A stretch of DNA of 13,343 nt from Acidobacteriota bacterium (GTDB lineage Bacteria > Acidobacteriota > Vicinamibacteria > Vicinamibacterales > UBA2999), in assembly GCA_947478985.1 (NCBI GenBank), contig CANJYC010000024.1, positions 1-13,343 of the forward strand, given 5' to 3'. Below are positions 1-7,454 of the stretch, in pieces; the first letter of the stretch is position 1; each line of letters opens with the position of its first letter. The notes under the pieces are model-generated. The model was not told the DNA's origin and did no database searches. It was given only the letters and a program-made list of their open reading frames with translations. The position numbers and the translations under genes are program-made.

Positions 1-244
1 ACACGCACTCGCCGTTCCCTTCGTGAATGGCTTTTGGCCACGAGAGAATCGCCGCGCAGGTCAGGCCGGAGAGGCGGACGTCGCCGCATTGGCCGTCCGT
101 GATGCGCATCCCGACCAGGGCCCGGCAACTGCCGTCCTTGGAGTTTGGGAAGCCGCCGAAGTTGCACCCACAGCCGAAGTCGCAATTGCAGAATTCGTAG
201 CCCGTTCCACGCAGATGCCACTGTGTCGCTGTTGCTGTAGCCAT
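1..244 (-). CDS. DUF1326 domain protein, N-terminal part (runs off the window)
   Basis: I translated the minus strand from the ATG at 242-244; it stays open for 81 codons to the window edge. The start is supported by a purine-rich Shine-Dalgarno run (AGGGAGAAGG) a few bases upstream. The N-terminus has the DUF1326 signature: W9, a G-Y-E-F-C-N-C-D run with C19 and C21, then C25 and C27, an N-F-G-G-F-P segment, C40, and a G-x-x-G-D-V-R-L-S-G-L block at about 51-61. The biochemical function of DUF1326 is not established; the clustered cysteines suggest metal binding or redox chemistry, which is inference. Three further cysteines (C53, C63, C80) make this copy unusually cysteine-rich. It is divergent from the histidine kinase across 116 bp. 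The C-terminal part is missing only because the window ends. Confidence 0.8.
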   Translation of the reverse strand, partial: MATATATQWHLRGTGYEFCNCDFGCGCNFGGFPNSKDGSCRALVGMRITDGQCGDVRLSGLTCAAILSWPKAIHEGNGECV

Positions 245-349
245 GAGCCTTCTCCCTCTGATTTCCGCGTCGACACTCTAGCACTACACGCTCAGGTGCG
301 GCAGGGGGGCTAAGTCGTCCGTGATGGACCTCGACTTGGGTTGCACGAA

Positions 350-375
350 CAGGGATCATATTGAGTCGATCCCTG
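350..375. promoter_or_regulatory. Perfect 8-bp inverted repeat (8-10-8) over the histidine kinase start
   Basis: CAGGGATC (350-357) and GATCCCTG (368-375) are exact reverse complements separated by 10 nt. The left arm holds the only Shine-Dalgarno-like run (AGGGA, 351-355) ahead of the TTG start at 361. The TTG lies in the spacer, and the right arm ends one base before the in-frame ATG at 376. As DNA it could be an operator for a dimeric regulator; as RNA it would form a hairpin hiding the ribosome site. The symmetry is seen directly; a role is inference. Confidence 0.45.
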
Positions 376-2778
376 ATGAATCATTCGTTGCGGATAAGCC
401 GCGCACTAAGCGTCGTCGCCTGCGCGTTGGGTGTCTTGGTGCTCCTGGGCTGGATCGTGGGGAGCAGCCTGTTGCGCGCCGCGGGTCTCGGCACAGTGCC
501 GATGGCCCCGGTCGCAGCCTTGGGTTTCATACTGGCTGGCCTCTCGCTCTGGTTGCTGGCATTACCAGCGGGCGTGCCGCGCGAGGCGACCGCACGGGAG
601 CGCTTTGGCCGGTTACTGGCGTGGACGGTGCTGCTCAACGGGGCCATCGCCATCCGCACGTATGTCGTCGGGCGCCTTCTCGGATACGAGTCATTTGGAT
701 TTGTCCCTCCCGACGACGGCTTTCGCGGCATCCGCCTTGCGATGGCACCTACGGCGGCGACGGGATTTGTACTGGTAGGCATCGCACTCCTGCTCGTGGC
801 GCGCCCGCGTTTTACCAGAGCGATAGTCTGGGTCCTGCTGCCTGTGTTTGCACTCGCCTGGTTCGGCGTCAGTGTCTTCGCGATCGGGGCATCGCCAATA
901 TTGCCAGCCCCAGCCATGTCGTTATCCGCCGCGATCGGCCTGTTGGCCCTCTCGATTGGGGTGCTCTCGGCCCGCTCGGACGGAGGCATCTTCCTTCTGC
1001 TGGAGAACCGTGGCCCCGCCGGCGCGATGGTTCGACTGCTGCTCCCGGCGATTGTCGTGTTGCCTCTGATCTTCGTGTGGTTCCGATTCGATGCCCCGCT
1101 GGCCACATGGATGGATGCCAGCACCAGCCTGGCGCTGTTTGCTCTTGCAACCATGGGCGCGAGGGCCGCGCTCGTCTGGTACGTGGCCGCTCGGCTGAAT
1201 CACATGGAACTTCAGCGTCAGGCTGACGTGCAGCGGCTGCGCGAGAGCGAGAGTCGATACCGGAGGTTATTCGACAGCTCACCGTACTGCGTGCATGAAA
1301 TTGACCAGGAAGGGCGTCTGATTCTGATGAATCGCGCGGGTCTGGCGATGATGGGTCTGCAGGATGAACAGGCGGTGCGTGGCATGCCTTACGTGTCTGC
1401 CGTGTCGGCCGAGGATCGGGAGAGAGTTGGTCATCTGCTCCAGATCGCATTCGAGGGTCAGGCGAGCGAATTCGAGTTCACTTCGATCAACGGGCTAGCC
1501 CTTCGATCGTCGTTCGTGCCAATCACGGATGATCAGGGCGTTGTCGAACGGGTGATGGGTCTGACAGAGGACGTCACGGCCAGGCGCCACGCCCAGGAGG
1601 CGTTGCGTGCGGCTGAGGCACAGGCGCATCAGGGAGAGAAGATGCTGGCCGTTGGGACCCTGGCTGGCGGGATTGCCCACGACTTCAACAATATCCTGGG
1701 CGCGATTCTCGGTAATGTGGAGTTGGCCGAACAGGACCTCGAGGCGGGACATCCCGCCGCGGAGAGCCTCGCACAAATCCGCAAGAGCGGCCGACGCGCG
1801 GCGGACCTGGTGAAACGCTTGCTCAACGTCAGCCGGCCGCAGACAGCGACGCGAAGTGTCGTGAACCTCCGGACCGCGGTGTTGGACGATATTCCGCTGT
1901 TTCGTGCGATGCTCCCGGCCGGCGTGGAGTTGGCCGTGCGCCTTGATGAGCGTGTGTCGGACATCGTCATCGACCCCACCGAACTCCATCAGGTGCTCCT
2001 GAATCTGATCACCAATGCCTGGCAGGCGATTGGAGGCCAGGGTGGGTGCATCAGTCTGGCGCTTGAAGACGTGGACGCTGGTCACGCAGCGGGCCTTCGT
2101 CCGCCCGGTGTACCGCCCGGCCGCTACGCCCGGCTCTCCGTGACCGACACAGGCCACGGTATGGATGCGGAGACGCGCGACCGGATCTTCGATCCATTCT
2201 TCACGACCAAGGATGTGGGGAAGGGCACCGGCCTCGGACTGTCTGTCGTGCATCGCATCGTCACCAGCCTCGATGGCGCCATCACGGTCGACAGCGCGCC
2301 AGGTCAGGGCGCGACGTTCGCGGTGTATTTCCCGGCGGCGGCAGGGGCGTCAACCCGTCGTGTTGCCGGCACGGCCACTGTGCCGCGCGGACGCGGCGAG
2401 CATGTGCTTGTCGTCGACGACGAAGAGCCGCTGCTTACGGTGACCACACGCATGCTGGAGCGGCAGGGGTATCGCGCGACCGGCGTGTCTGGCGCCGTCG
2501 ACGCCATCACCGCCATGGCGGTCGCCCCCGATGCGTACGACATCCTGGTGGTCGACTACAACATGCCTGGTGCCACAGGACTCGAACTGGCGCGCGATAT
2601 TCGGGCGCAGTGTCCGGGCAAGCCGATCATTCTGGCGTCGGGCCACGTGCCACAGGGGCTCGATGCGGAGGCAGCGACTGCCGGCGTGGGACGGCTTCTC
2701 CGCAAACCCTATTCGGCCGCGGAGCTGTGCGCGGCCCTTCGCGATCTTCTGGATCTGGAGCCCGGTCGCGTCGCCTGA
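361..2778 (+). CDS. Membrane-bound hybrid sensor histidine kinase (8 TM, PAS, HisKA, HATPase, REC)
   Basis: An 805-residue hybrid kinase that would sense a signal through its membrane or PAS region, autophosphorylate and pass phosphate to its own receiver. Eight hydrophobic helices are visible at about 15-39, 48-69, 83-103, 127-147, 153-175, 185-204, 222-241 and 256-277. A PAS domain follows at about 297-410. The H-box has the phospho-acceptor H440 inside A-H-D-F-N-N. The ATPase domain shows N552 (N-box), D596-T-G-H-G600 (G1), a D-P-F-F-T-T-K F-box near 611-617 and G-x-G-L-G-L near 622-627. The C-terminal receiver has acidic D686/D687, phospho-acceptor D732 and K782. All catalytic residues are present. 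The TTG start has AGGGA upstream; ATG 376 is the alternative. There is no DNA-binding output domain, so a further regulator must act elsewhere. Only 5 bp separate it from xdhC, so co-transcription is likely. The signal is unknown. Confidence 0.95.
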   Translation: MSRSLMNHSLRISRALSVVACALGVLVLLGWIVGSSLLRAAGLGTVPMAPVAALGFILAGLSLWLLALPAGVPREATARERFGRLLAWTVLLNGAIAIRTYVVGRLLGYESFGFVPPDDGFRGIRLAMAPTAATGFVLVGIALLLVARPRFTRAIVWVLLPVFALAWFGVSVFAIGASPILPAPAMSLSAAIGLLALSIGVLSARSDGGIFLLLENRGPAGAMVRLLLPAIVVLPLIFVWFRFDAPLATWMDASTSLALFALATMGARAALVWYVAARLNHMELQRQADVQRLRESESRYRRLFDSSPYCVHEIDQEGRLILMNRAGLAMMGLQDEQAVRGMPYVSAVSAEDRERVGHLLQIAFEGQASEFEFTSINGLALRSSFVPITDDQGVVERVMGLTEDVTARRHAQEALRAAEAQAHQGEKMLAVGTLAGGIAHDFNNILGAILGNVELAEQDLEAGHPAAESLAQIRKSGRRAADLVKRLLNVSRPQTATRSVVNLRTAVLDDIPLFRAMLPAGVELAVRLDERVSDIVIDPTELHQVLLNLITNAWQAIGGQGGCISLALEDVDAGHAAGLRPPGVPPGRYARLSVTDTGHGMDAETRDRIFDPFFTTKDVGKGTGLGLSVVHRIVTSLDGAITVDSAPGQGATFAVYFPAAAGASTRRVAGTATVPRGRGEHVLVVDDEEPLLTVTTRMLERQGYRATGVSGAVDAITAMAVAPDAYDILVVDYNMPGATGLELARDIRAQCPGKPIILASGHVPQGLDAEAATAGVGRLLRKPYSAAELCAALRDLLDLEPGRVA

Positions 2779-2783
2779 ACGCC

Positions 2784-3629
2784 ATGAATGAAGACGTGCT
2801 GGCCGAGCTCGTGCGTGCGCTGCAGCGGGGAGAATCCGCAGCGCTGGTCACGATCGTGTCTGCGCAGGGTTCGACCCCGCAGCGGTCCGGGGCCAAGATG
2901 CTGGTGTTTGCCGACGGCCGTACGCTCGGCACGATCGGCGGCGGGTGCTACGAGAGCGACGCCCTGTGGAAGGCCATCGAGGCGCTTCGCACGCGGGCGC
3001 CACGGCTCGTGCGGTACGACCTGACCGACGACTTCGCGGAGGAGTCCGGCCTGATTTGCGGGGGACAGATGCAGGTGTATATCGAACCGATCGAACCCGC
3101 GCCCGATCTCTACATCGTCGGAGCCGGGCACGTGGCGCAGCACCTGGCCGCGACCGCGCGGCCCGTCGGCTTCCGCACGCACGTGCTCGACGACCGCGAG
3201 AAGTTTGCGAATCGCGAACGCTTTCCCGACGCGGATGAGATTGTCGTGGACTCGATTCCCGAATGGCTGGGCCGCGCCGTCCTCGCGTTGAATGCCTATG
3301 TGGTGGTGGTGACCCGTGGGCACCGGTATGACCTCGATGCGTTGCGCGCCCTCGCGTCGCGTGACCTGCGCTATCTGGGCCTGATTGGCAGCCGGGCGAA
3401 GGTCGCGCGCATTTGCGATGCGCTGGTAGCCGAGGGGATGCCGCTCGAGCGGTTGCTGGGCGTCCACGCGCCCATCGGTCTCGACATCGGCGCCGTGACA
3501 CCTGAGGAAATCGCGATCAGCATCCTCGCGGAACTCGTCGCGGTGCGTCGCGGGAAGATGGCCGAGCCGCATGTGGCTGCCGCGTCGCTGCAGTGGAAGC
3601 GGATGCCCTCCGCCGTGACGCAGGAGTGA
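2784..3629 (+). CDS. xdhC: XdhC/CoxI family molybdenum cofactor maturation protein
   Basis: A 281-residue protein of the XdhC/CoxI family. Known members bind molybdenum cofactor, promote its sulfuration and deliver it to xanthine-dehydrogenase-family apoenzymes without being part of the final enzyme. The N-terminal XdhC_CoxI domain (about 10-75) carries a G-G-G-C-Y-E motif at 52-57 with C55, and the conserved C-G-G follows at 92-94. A C-terminal Rossmann-like domain begins with G-A-G-H-V-A at 113-118 and contains the family G-L-I-G-S-R and H-A-P-I-G-L-D-I-G-A blocks. I chose ATG 2784, 5 bp after the kinase stop, because the frame extends further upstream only into the kinase's receiver-coding region. 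It overlaps the next gene. The nearest likely client is the two-subunit hydroxylase encoded convergently at 4239-6916. Length and motifs are complete. Confidence 0.93.
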   Translation: MNEDVLAELVRALQRGESAALVTIVSAQGSTPQRSGAKMLVFADGRTLGTIGGGCYESDALWKAIEALRTRAPRLVRYDLTDDFAEESGLICGGQMQVYIEPIEPAPDLYIVGAGHVAQHLAATARPVGFRTHVLDDREKFANRERFPDADEIVVDSIPEWLGRAVLALNAYVVVVTRGHRYDLDALRALASRDLRYLGLIGSRAKVARICDALVAEGMPLERLLGVHAPIGLDIGAVTPEEIAISILAELVAVRRGKMAEPHVAAASLQWKRMPSAVTQE

Positions 3630-4231
3630 TTCCGGGCATCGTGCTTGCCGCCGGGAATTCCTCCCGGATGGGGCGCCCCAAAGCACTGCTGCCTGCGGAC
3701 TCCGATGGTGAGTCGTTCCTTGCGCGCATGATCCGCATCCTGATTGAGGGCGGTATCGAGGACGTCGTTGTCGTGCTGGGACGCGATGCGGATCTGATTC
3801 GCGCTGCGGTTCCCGACGCGGCGCGTCCGGTGCGGTACGTCGATAACCCGGCGTACGAAGACGGTCAGCTCTCCTCGATCCTGGTGGGCCTGGCTGCTGT
3901 CGAACGTCCGGACGTGCGCGCGGTGATGGTCACCCCCGTCGATCTGCCGCTGCTGGAGGCTGGCACGGTGCGGACGGTGCTGGCGGCGTATCGTGCAGCA
4001 GGCGGGGCCGCGATCGTCCGTCCGGCAACGCAGGGCCGTCACGGCCATCCCGTGATCTTCGATCGGCGCCTCTTTCAGGCACTGCGGGACGCGGATCCCA
4101 ATGTCGGCGCACGAGCGGTCGTGCTGGCGCACCTCGCTGAGGTGGTGAACGTCGACGTCTCCGACGATGGTGCGTTCATCGACGTCGATACACCCGCCGA
4201 CTACGCGCGCTACGTGATGCCGCGCACCTGA
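3626..4231 (+). CDS. MocA/MobA-like molybdopterin nucleotidyltransferase
   Basis: A 201-residue NTP-transferase of the MobA/MocA type. Family members attach CMP or GMP to molybdopterin; those paired with XdhC and xanthine-dehydrogenase-type enzymes are usually cytidylyltransferases (MocA), so a molybdopterin cytosine dinucleotide product is expected here. The nucleotide-binding signature L-A-A-G-N-S-S-R-M-G-R-P-K is at residues 7-19. A metal-binding V-D-L-P segment lies near residue 105 and the R-H-G-H-P-V-I-F substrate-loop block near 138-145. I prefer the GTG at 3626 because it makes a 4 bp GTGA overlap with the xdhC stop and puts the signature four residues from the N-terminus, as is usual. 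The GTG at 3593 would add 11 residues; neither has a good ribosome site. Choosing MocA over MobA rests on context, not on a diagnostic residue I can prove. Confidence 0.88.
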   Translation: MIPGIVLAAGNSSRMGRPKALLPADSDGESFLARMIRILIEGGIEDVVVVLGRDADLIRAAVPDAARPVRYVDNPAYEDGQLSSILVGLAAVERPDVRAVMVTPVDLPLLEAGTVRTVLAAYRAAGGAAIVRPATQGRHGHPVIFDRRLFQALRDADPNVGARAVVLAHLAEVVNVDVSDDGAFIDVDTPADYARYVMPRT

Positions 4232-4238
4232 GGGCGGT

Positions 4239-6455
4239 CTACCCCCAGCGGAAGCCGCTCTTGGCGAGCGGCAGCGTGCGGATGCGTCGCCCGGTCGCCG
4301 CGAAGATCGCGTTACTGATGGCCCCAAGCGTCGGTGGCAGCGCCGGCTCGCCGAGGCCGGTCGGTGGATTGTCGGTCTTCAGGAACTCCACGTCGATCTG
4401 CGGCGCCTGTGCCATCCGCGTCGGCTGATACACGTTGAAGTTGCCCTGCACCGCCTTGCCGCCTGCGATCGTGACTTCCCAGTTCATGAGGTGGCTCATG
4501 GCTTCGATGACCGCGCCCTGCGCCTGATTGGTCGCCATGCTCGGGTTGACGATCTGGCTGCCGATGTCTCCGACCACCCACACCTTGTTCACGCGCAGGG
4601 CGCCGTTCGCGCTCGCCGTCACGTCGGCGACATTCGCGAAGTAGCCGCGATGGCTGTACTGGAAGGCGACACCCACGCCGGATCCGGCAGCGGGCCGTCG
4701 CGCACCCCAGCCCGATCGCTGGCGCACCAGCTCGAGCACGCCGCGCATCCGCGCCGCATCGAAGCCGTCCGCGCCCTGCGCGGGAGGCGCCATGGCTGGC
4801 CGGGCGAGCAGGTCGAGGCGGAACTGGAGCGGGTCCTTTCCAGCGGCCAGCGCCAGCTCGTCTATGAAGGACTGAAAGACCCACGAGAAGGCGTTGCTGC
4901 GTGGCGCGCGCATCGCACCCGTGGGGACGCCCATCGGGATGAGCGTCGTCTGGAAGTCGAAGTGGGGGATGAACCGCGCGGGGAACTCGACGCCGTTGAT
5001 GTTGCCGGAGTTGGTGAACCCATCGACGCCGCGGGCATTGTCGCCGTAGCTGACGAAGTGATTCCGCCACGCCACGACCGCGCCGGCCGCGTCGAGGCCG
5101 GCCTTGAGGAAGTGGAAGCCTCCGGGCCGGTAGTGATCGTGGTGAAAGTCGTCCTCGCGCGTCCAGAGCACCTTGACGGGGACGCCAATCACCTTGGCAA
5201 TCGCCGCGGCCTCGCCCATGTAGTCATTGGTGAGCCGCCGTCCGAACCCGCCACCCGCGCGGAGCAGGTGAACGGTGATGTTTCCAGCAGGGATGCCCAG
5301 CACCGAAGAGACCAGTTGGCGCCCGTTCTCCGGCGTCTGCGTGGGCGCCCAGATCTCCATCATGCCGTCGTGATAATGCGCGGTGCAGTTCTGCGGCTCG
5401 AGCGGCGCGTGCGACAGAAAGGGGTAGGTGTAGGCGGCGTCCACCACCTTGGCTGCTCCGGTGAGCGCCTGCGTCGCGTTGCCGTCGACGCGCAGTGGAA
5501 ACGCCGGCGCCTGTGCCGCGATGGCCTGCGCGCGCTGGGCGAACGCGTCGCTGCTCTGCTGGGCGGTGGCGCCTTCGTTCCACGTCACCTTGAGGCTGCG
5601 GCGAGCGCTCTGCGCCTGCCACCAGGTGTCGGCCACGATAGCGACGCCGGGCATCAGTCCTCGGAGGTCGGCCGTTCCCGCGACGGTAAACACATGTCGC
5701 ACGCCTGGAAGGGCCTTTACCTCATCGAGATTGGCAGTGACGACGGTGCCGCCGAAGACGGGGCACTTCTCGTACACGGCGAAGAGCATGCCCGGGAGCG
5801 TGAAGTCGATTCCGAAGATCGGCTTGCCGGTCACGATGTTCGCGTTCTCGACGCCGCCCTTGGCGTGCCCGACGATGGTGAAGCTGCCCGGTGCCTTGAG
5901 GGGCACCGTGGCCATGTCCGGCGGGGTGAGCGTGGCCGCCAGCGTGGCGAGCTCGCCGTAGGTGAGCGCCCGGCCTGTGGGCCGGTGCTGCACGCGGCCC
6001 TCTGACGTGACGCAGTCGGTCACCGGTACGCCCCAGGTCTGCGCGGCCGCGGCTACGAGCATCTGGCGTACTGTCGCGCCGACGCGGCGAAGCGGATCGT
6101 AGTTGGTGGGAGTAGCGGTGCTGCCGCCAGCGTTCTGCTGACCATACTTCGACTGGTCGAGGTCGGCCTGCTCGATGCGCACGCGTTCCCACGGCACGTC
6201 GAGTTCCTCGGCGATGATCATCGGCAGCGAGGTCTTGATGCCCTGACCAATCTCCGGGTTCTTCCCGATAATGGTCACGACGTTGTCCGGCGTGATCCGG
6301 ACAAACGCATTTGGCACGAATCTCGTCGCCGGGCCCTGGGGTGCCTGGGCCAGTACGCCGGTGAGCGGATCAAGATAGAAGGCCGCCACCATGCCGCCGC
6401 CCGCGAGCGCGGTGACACGAAGAAACGCGCGACGGTCCATGATTACTGCGTTCAT
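4239..6455 (-). CDS. Molybdopterin-binding large subunit of an Ior-type xanthine dehydrogenase family enzyme
   Basis: A 738-residue molybdenum hydroxylase large subunit resembling IorB (isoquinoline 1-oxidoreductase) and the two-subunit aldehyde dehydrogenases. These enzymes use water to hydroxylate an N-heterocycle or aldehyde. A twin-arginine signal is near the N-terminus (R-R-A-F-L-R, residues 8-13), followed by a hydrophobic stretch, so Tat export is expected. Cofactor motifs include G-G-G-F-G-R-R at 401-407 and a late G-L-G-E-P with the expected catalytic glutamate E703. The start at 6455 was chosen because the upstream part of the frame lies inside the small-subunit gene, the Tat signal begins here, and the ATG overlaps the small-subunit stop as ATGA. 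The substrate cannot be read from the sequence. No FAD-domain gene is nearby, so electrons probably leave the small subunit to a cytochrome or quinone-linked acceptor. It is convergent with the MocA-like gene, with a 7 bp gap. Confidence 0.93.
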   Translation of the reverse strand: MNAVIMDRRAFLRVTALAGGGMVAAFYLDPLTGVLAQAPQGPATRFVPNAFVRITPDNVVTIIGKNPEIGQGIKTSLPMIIAEELDVPWERVRIEQADLDQSKYGQQNAGGSTATPTNYDPLRRVGATVRQMLVAAAAQTWGVPVTDCVTSEGRVQHRPTGRALTYGELATLAATLTPPDMATVPLKAPGSFTIVGHAKGGVENANIVTGKPIFGIDFTLPGMLFAVYEKCPVFGGTVVTANLDEVKALPGVRHVFTVAGTADLRGLMPGVAIVADTWWQAQSARRSLKVTWNEGATAQQSSDAFAQRAQAIAAQAPAFPLRVDGNATQALTGAAKVVDAAYTYPFLSHAPLEPQNCTAHYHDGMMEIWAPTQTPENGRQLVSSVLGIPAGNITVHLLRAGGGFGRRLTNDYMGEAAAIAKVIGVPVKVLWTREDDFHHDHYRPGGFHFLKAGLDAAGAVVAWRNHFVSYGDNARGVDGFTNSGNINGVEFPARFIPHFDFQTTLIPMGVPTGAMRAPRSNAFSWVFQSFIDELALAAGKDPLQFRLDLLARPAMAPPAQGADGFDAARMRGVLELVRQRSGWGARRPAAGSGVGVAFQYSHRGYFANVADVTASANGALRVNKVWVVGDIGSQIVNPSMATNQAQGAVIEAMSHLMNWEVTIAGGKAVQGNFNVYQPTRMAQAPQIDVEFLKTDNPPTGLGEPALPPTLGAISNAIFAATGRRIRTLPLAKSGFRWG

Positions 6456-6916
6456 CGCGTCCCCTTGATCGCCGCCGCGCGGTGAATGGCCTCGCGGATG
6501 CGCAGGTAGGTACCGCAACGGCAGAGGTTGCCGGTCATCGCCCGGTCGATGTCCGCGTCGGTCGGCTGTGGTGTGGTGGTGAGGAGCGCCGCGGCGGTCA
6601 TGATCTGGCCGGCCTGACAATAGCCGCACTGGGGCGTGTCCACGTCCTGCCATGCGAGTTGCAACGGGTGGCGTCCGTCCGCCGACAGCCCCTCGATGGT
6701 GGTGACGGGGACGTTCGCCGCCGCCGACACCGGCGTCTGACACGACCGCGTTGCGCGGCCATTGACGAGCACCGTGCAGGCACCGCACTGACCAATGCCG
6801 CAGCCGAACTTCGTGCCCTTGAGCTGCAGGACATCCCGAATGGCCCAGAGCAGCGGCATGTCGCCGGGCACATCCACCGTGGTCGACCGGCCGTTGATGG
6901 TCAGTGTGAAGGGCAT
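6452..6916 (-). CDS. [2Fe-2S] small subunit of the Ior-type molybdenum hydroxylase
   Basis: A 154-residue iron-sulfur subunit, the usual length for IorA-type proteins. The N-terminal plant-ferredoxin-like domain has C39, C44, C47 and C59 for the first [2Fe-2S] cluster. The C-terminal four-helix domain has C97-G-Y-C100 and C132-R-C134 for the second. It should carry electrons from the molybdenum centre of the large subunit to an external acceptor. It has no export signal, so it probably crosses the membrane folded and attached to the Tat-signalled large subunit; this is known for some Tat complexes and inferred here. Its TGA overlaps the large-subunit ATG by 4 bp, and it starts 4 bp after the DUF6526 stop. 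No strong Shine-Dalgarno is visible, which fits translational coupling. Confidence 0.95.
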   Translation of the reverse strand: MPFTLTINGRSTTVDVPGDMPLLWAIRDVLQLKGTKFGCGIGQCGACTVLVNGRATRSCQTPVSAAANVPVTTIEGLSADGRHPLQLAWQDVDTPQCGYCQAGQIMTAAALLTTTPQPTDADIDRAMTGNLCRCGTYLRIREAIHRAAAIKGTR

Positions 6917-6920
6917 GGCG

Positions 6921-7361
6921 TCACACGCGGTAGGTGTCGGCGCGCCAGGCCTGTATGGCCTTCTTGATGTCAGCGTTGGAGAGCGACTGGTCAGCGGCCC
7001 GGCGCGCCAGTTCCACGAACTCGCCGTCCGGAGCGAACCGCAGCGCGATGATCTGGCCGATGGTCAGGCGCGAATCGAGGAGCTTTCCCGTCAGGACGAA
7101 GTGACGGAGCTGTTCCTCGGCGCGGATGGCGCGGTCCTGCGCCTTAAGCGCGAACACGCGGGCGAGGAAGAAGAGAAAGATGGTGCTGAGGGTAAGCGCC
7201 ACCAGCAGCGAGGCGCTGTAGAGGCGCGCGTGGTCGCCGAGCGACTGGTAGAGGTTCACCAGCGATCCGATGAACGTGACGACGAGCAGCCCGAACGTCA
7301 CGATGTGATACATCGGCACGATCCGGGCGTGGTTGGCGTGACTCTGCGGTGCGTCGGCCAT
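6921..7361 (-). CDS. DUF6526 family membrane protein
   Basis: A 146-residue protein with an N-H-A-R-x-V-P-x-Y-H opening (residues 10-19), two hydrophobic helices at about 18-38 and 48-67, a charged A-L-K-A-Q-D-R-A-I-R-A-E-E stretch (71-83), then a predicted helical soluble tail ending W-R-A-D. This pattern matches DUF6526, whose function I do not know. I chose ATG 7361 because GAGGA lies 5-6 bases ahead of it; an in-frame upstream ATG at 7424 would add 21 arginine-rich residues with no ribosome site. It is the first gene of the minus-strand hydroxylase run, 4 bp from the small subunit. An anchor or electron-transfer partner role is conceivable but has no motif support: no haem-binding CxxCH and no clear histidine-ligand pair. 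The 93 bp upstream of it contain no convincing promoter, only a small hairpin (GTCCC/GGGAC, 7377-7390). Confidence 0.82.
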   Translation of the reverse strand: MADAPQSHANHARIVPMYHIVTFGLLVVTFIGSLVNLYQSLGDHARLYSASLLVALTLSTIFLFFLARVFALKAQDRAIRAEEQLRHFVLTGKLLDSRLTIGQIIALRFAPDGEFVELARRAADQSLSNADIKKAIQAWRADTYRV

Positions 7362-7454
7362 GGATTCCTCTTCAGGGTCCCTGTCGGGACGGGTGCGACA
7401 CGAGTGATGGGGGCGTGTGCGCAACAGTGTAGTGCACCACGCGTAGGGAGCGGC

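Noticed and set aside
321..1226. 301-codon open frame on the plus strand
   Set aside because: It is an out-of-frame reading of the kinase membrane region; the kinase frame has clear transmembrane helices and the shadow has none.
2610..2783. Upstream extension of the xdhC frame
   Set aside because: It would overlap the receiver domain of the kinase by 169 bp, and the extra residues look like shadow sequence. The family N-terminus begins at 2784.
3593..3625. Longer GTG start for the MocA-like gene
   Set aside because: It lacks a ribosome site and pushes the nucleotide-binding signature away from its usual place near the N-terminus; kept only as an alternative.
4247..4259. Small hairpin AGCGG-AAG-CCGCT at the convergent gene ends as a terminator
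   Set aside because: Five base pairs, inside the large-subunit coding end, with no T-run; too weak to call.
4491..6005. 504-codon open frame on the plus strand
   Set aside because: It lies wholly antisense to the molybdenum hydroxylase large subunit, whose motifs are unambiguous. Its translation is Arg/Gly/Val-rich with no recognisable domain, as expected for a high-GC shadow frame.
6456..6788. 111-codon N-terminal extension of the hydroxylase large subunit
   Set aside because: It is antisense-free but overlaps the small-subunit gene in another frame and would bury the Tat signal; the ATGA overlap start at 6455 is far better.
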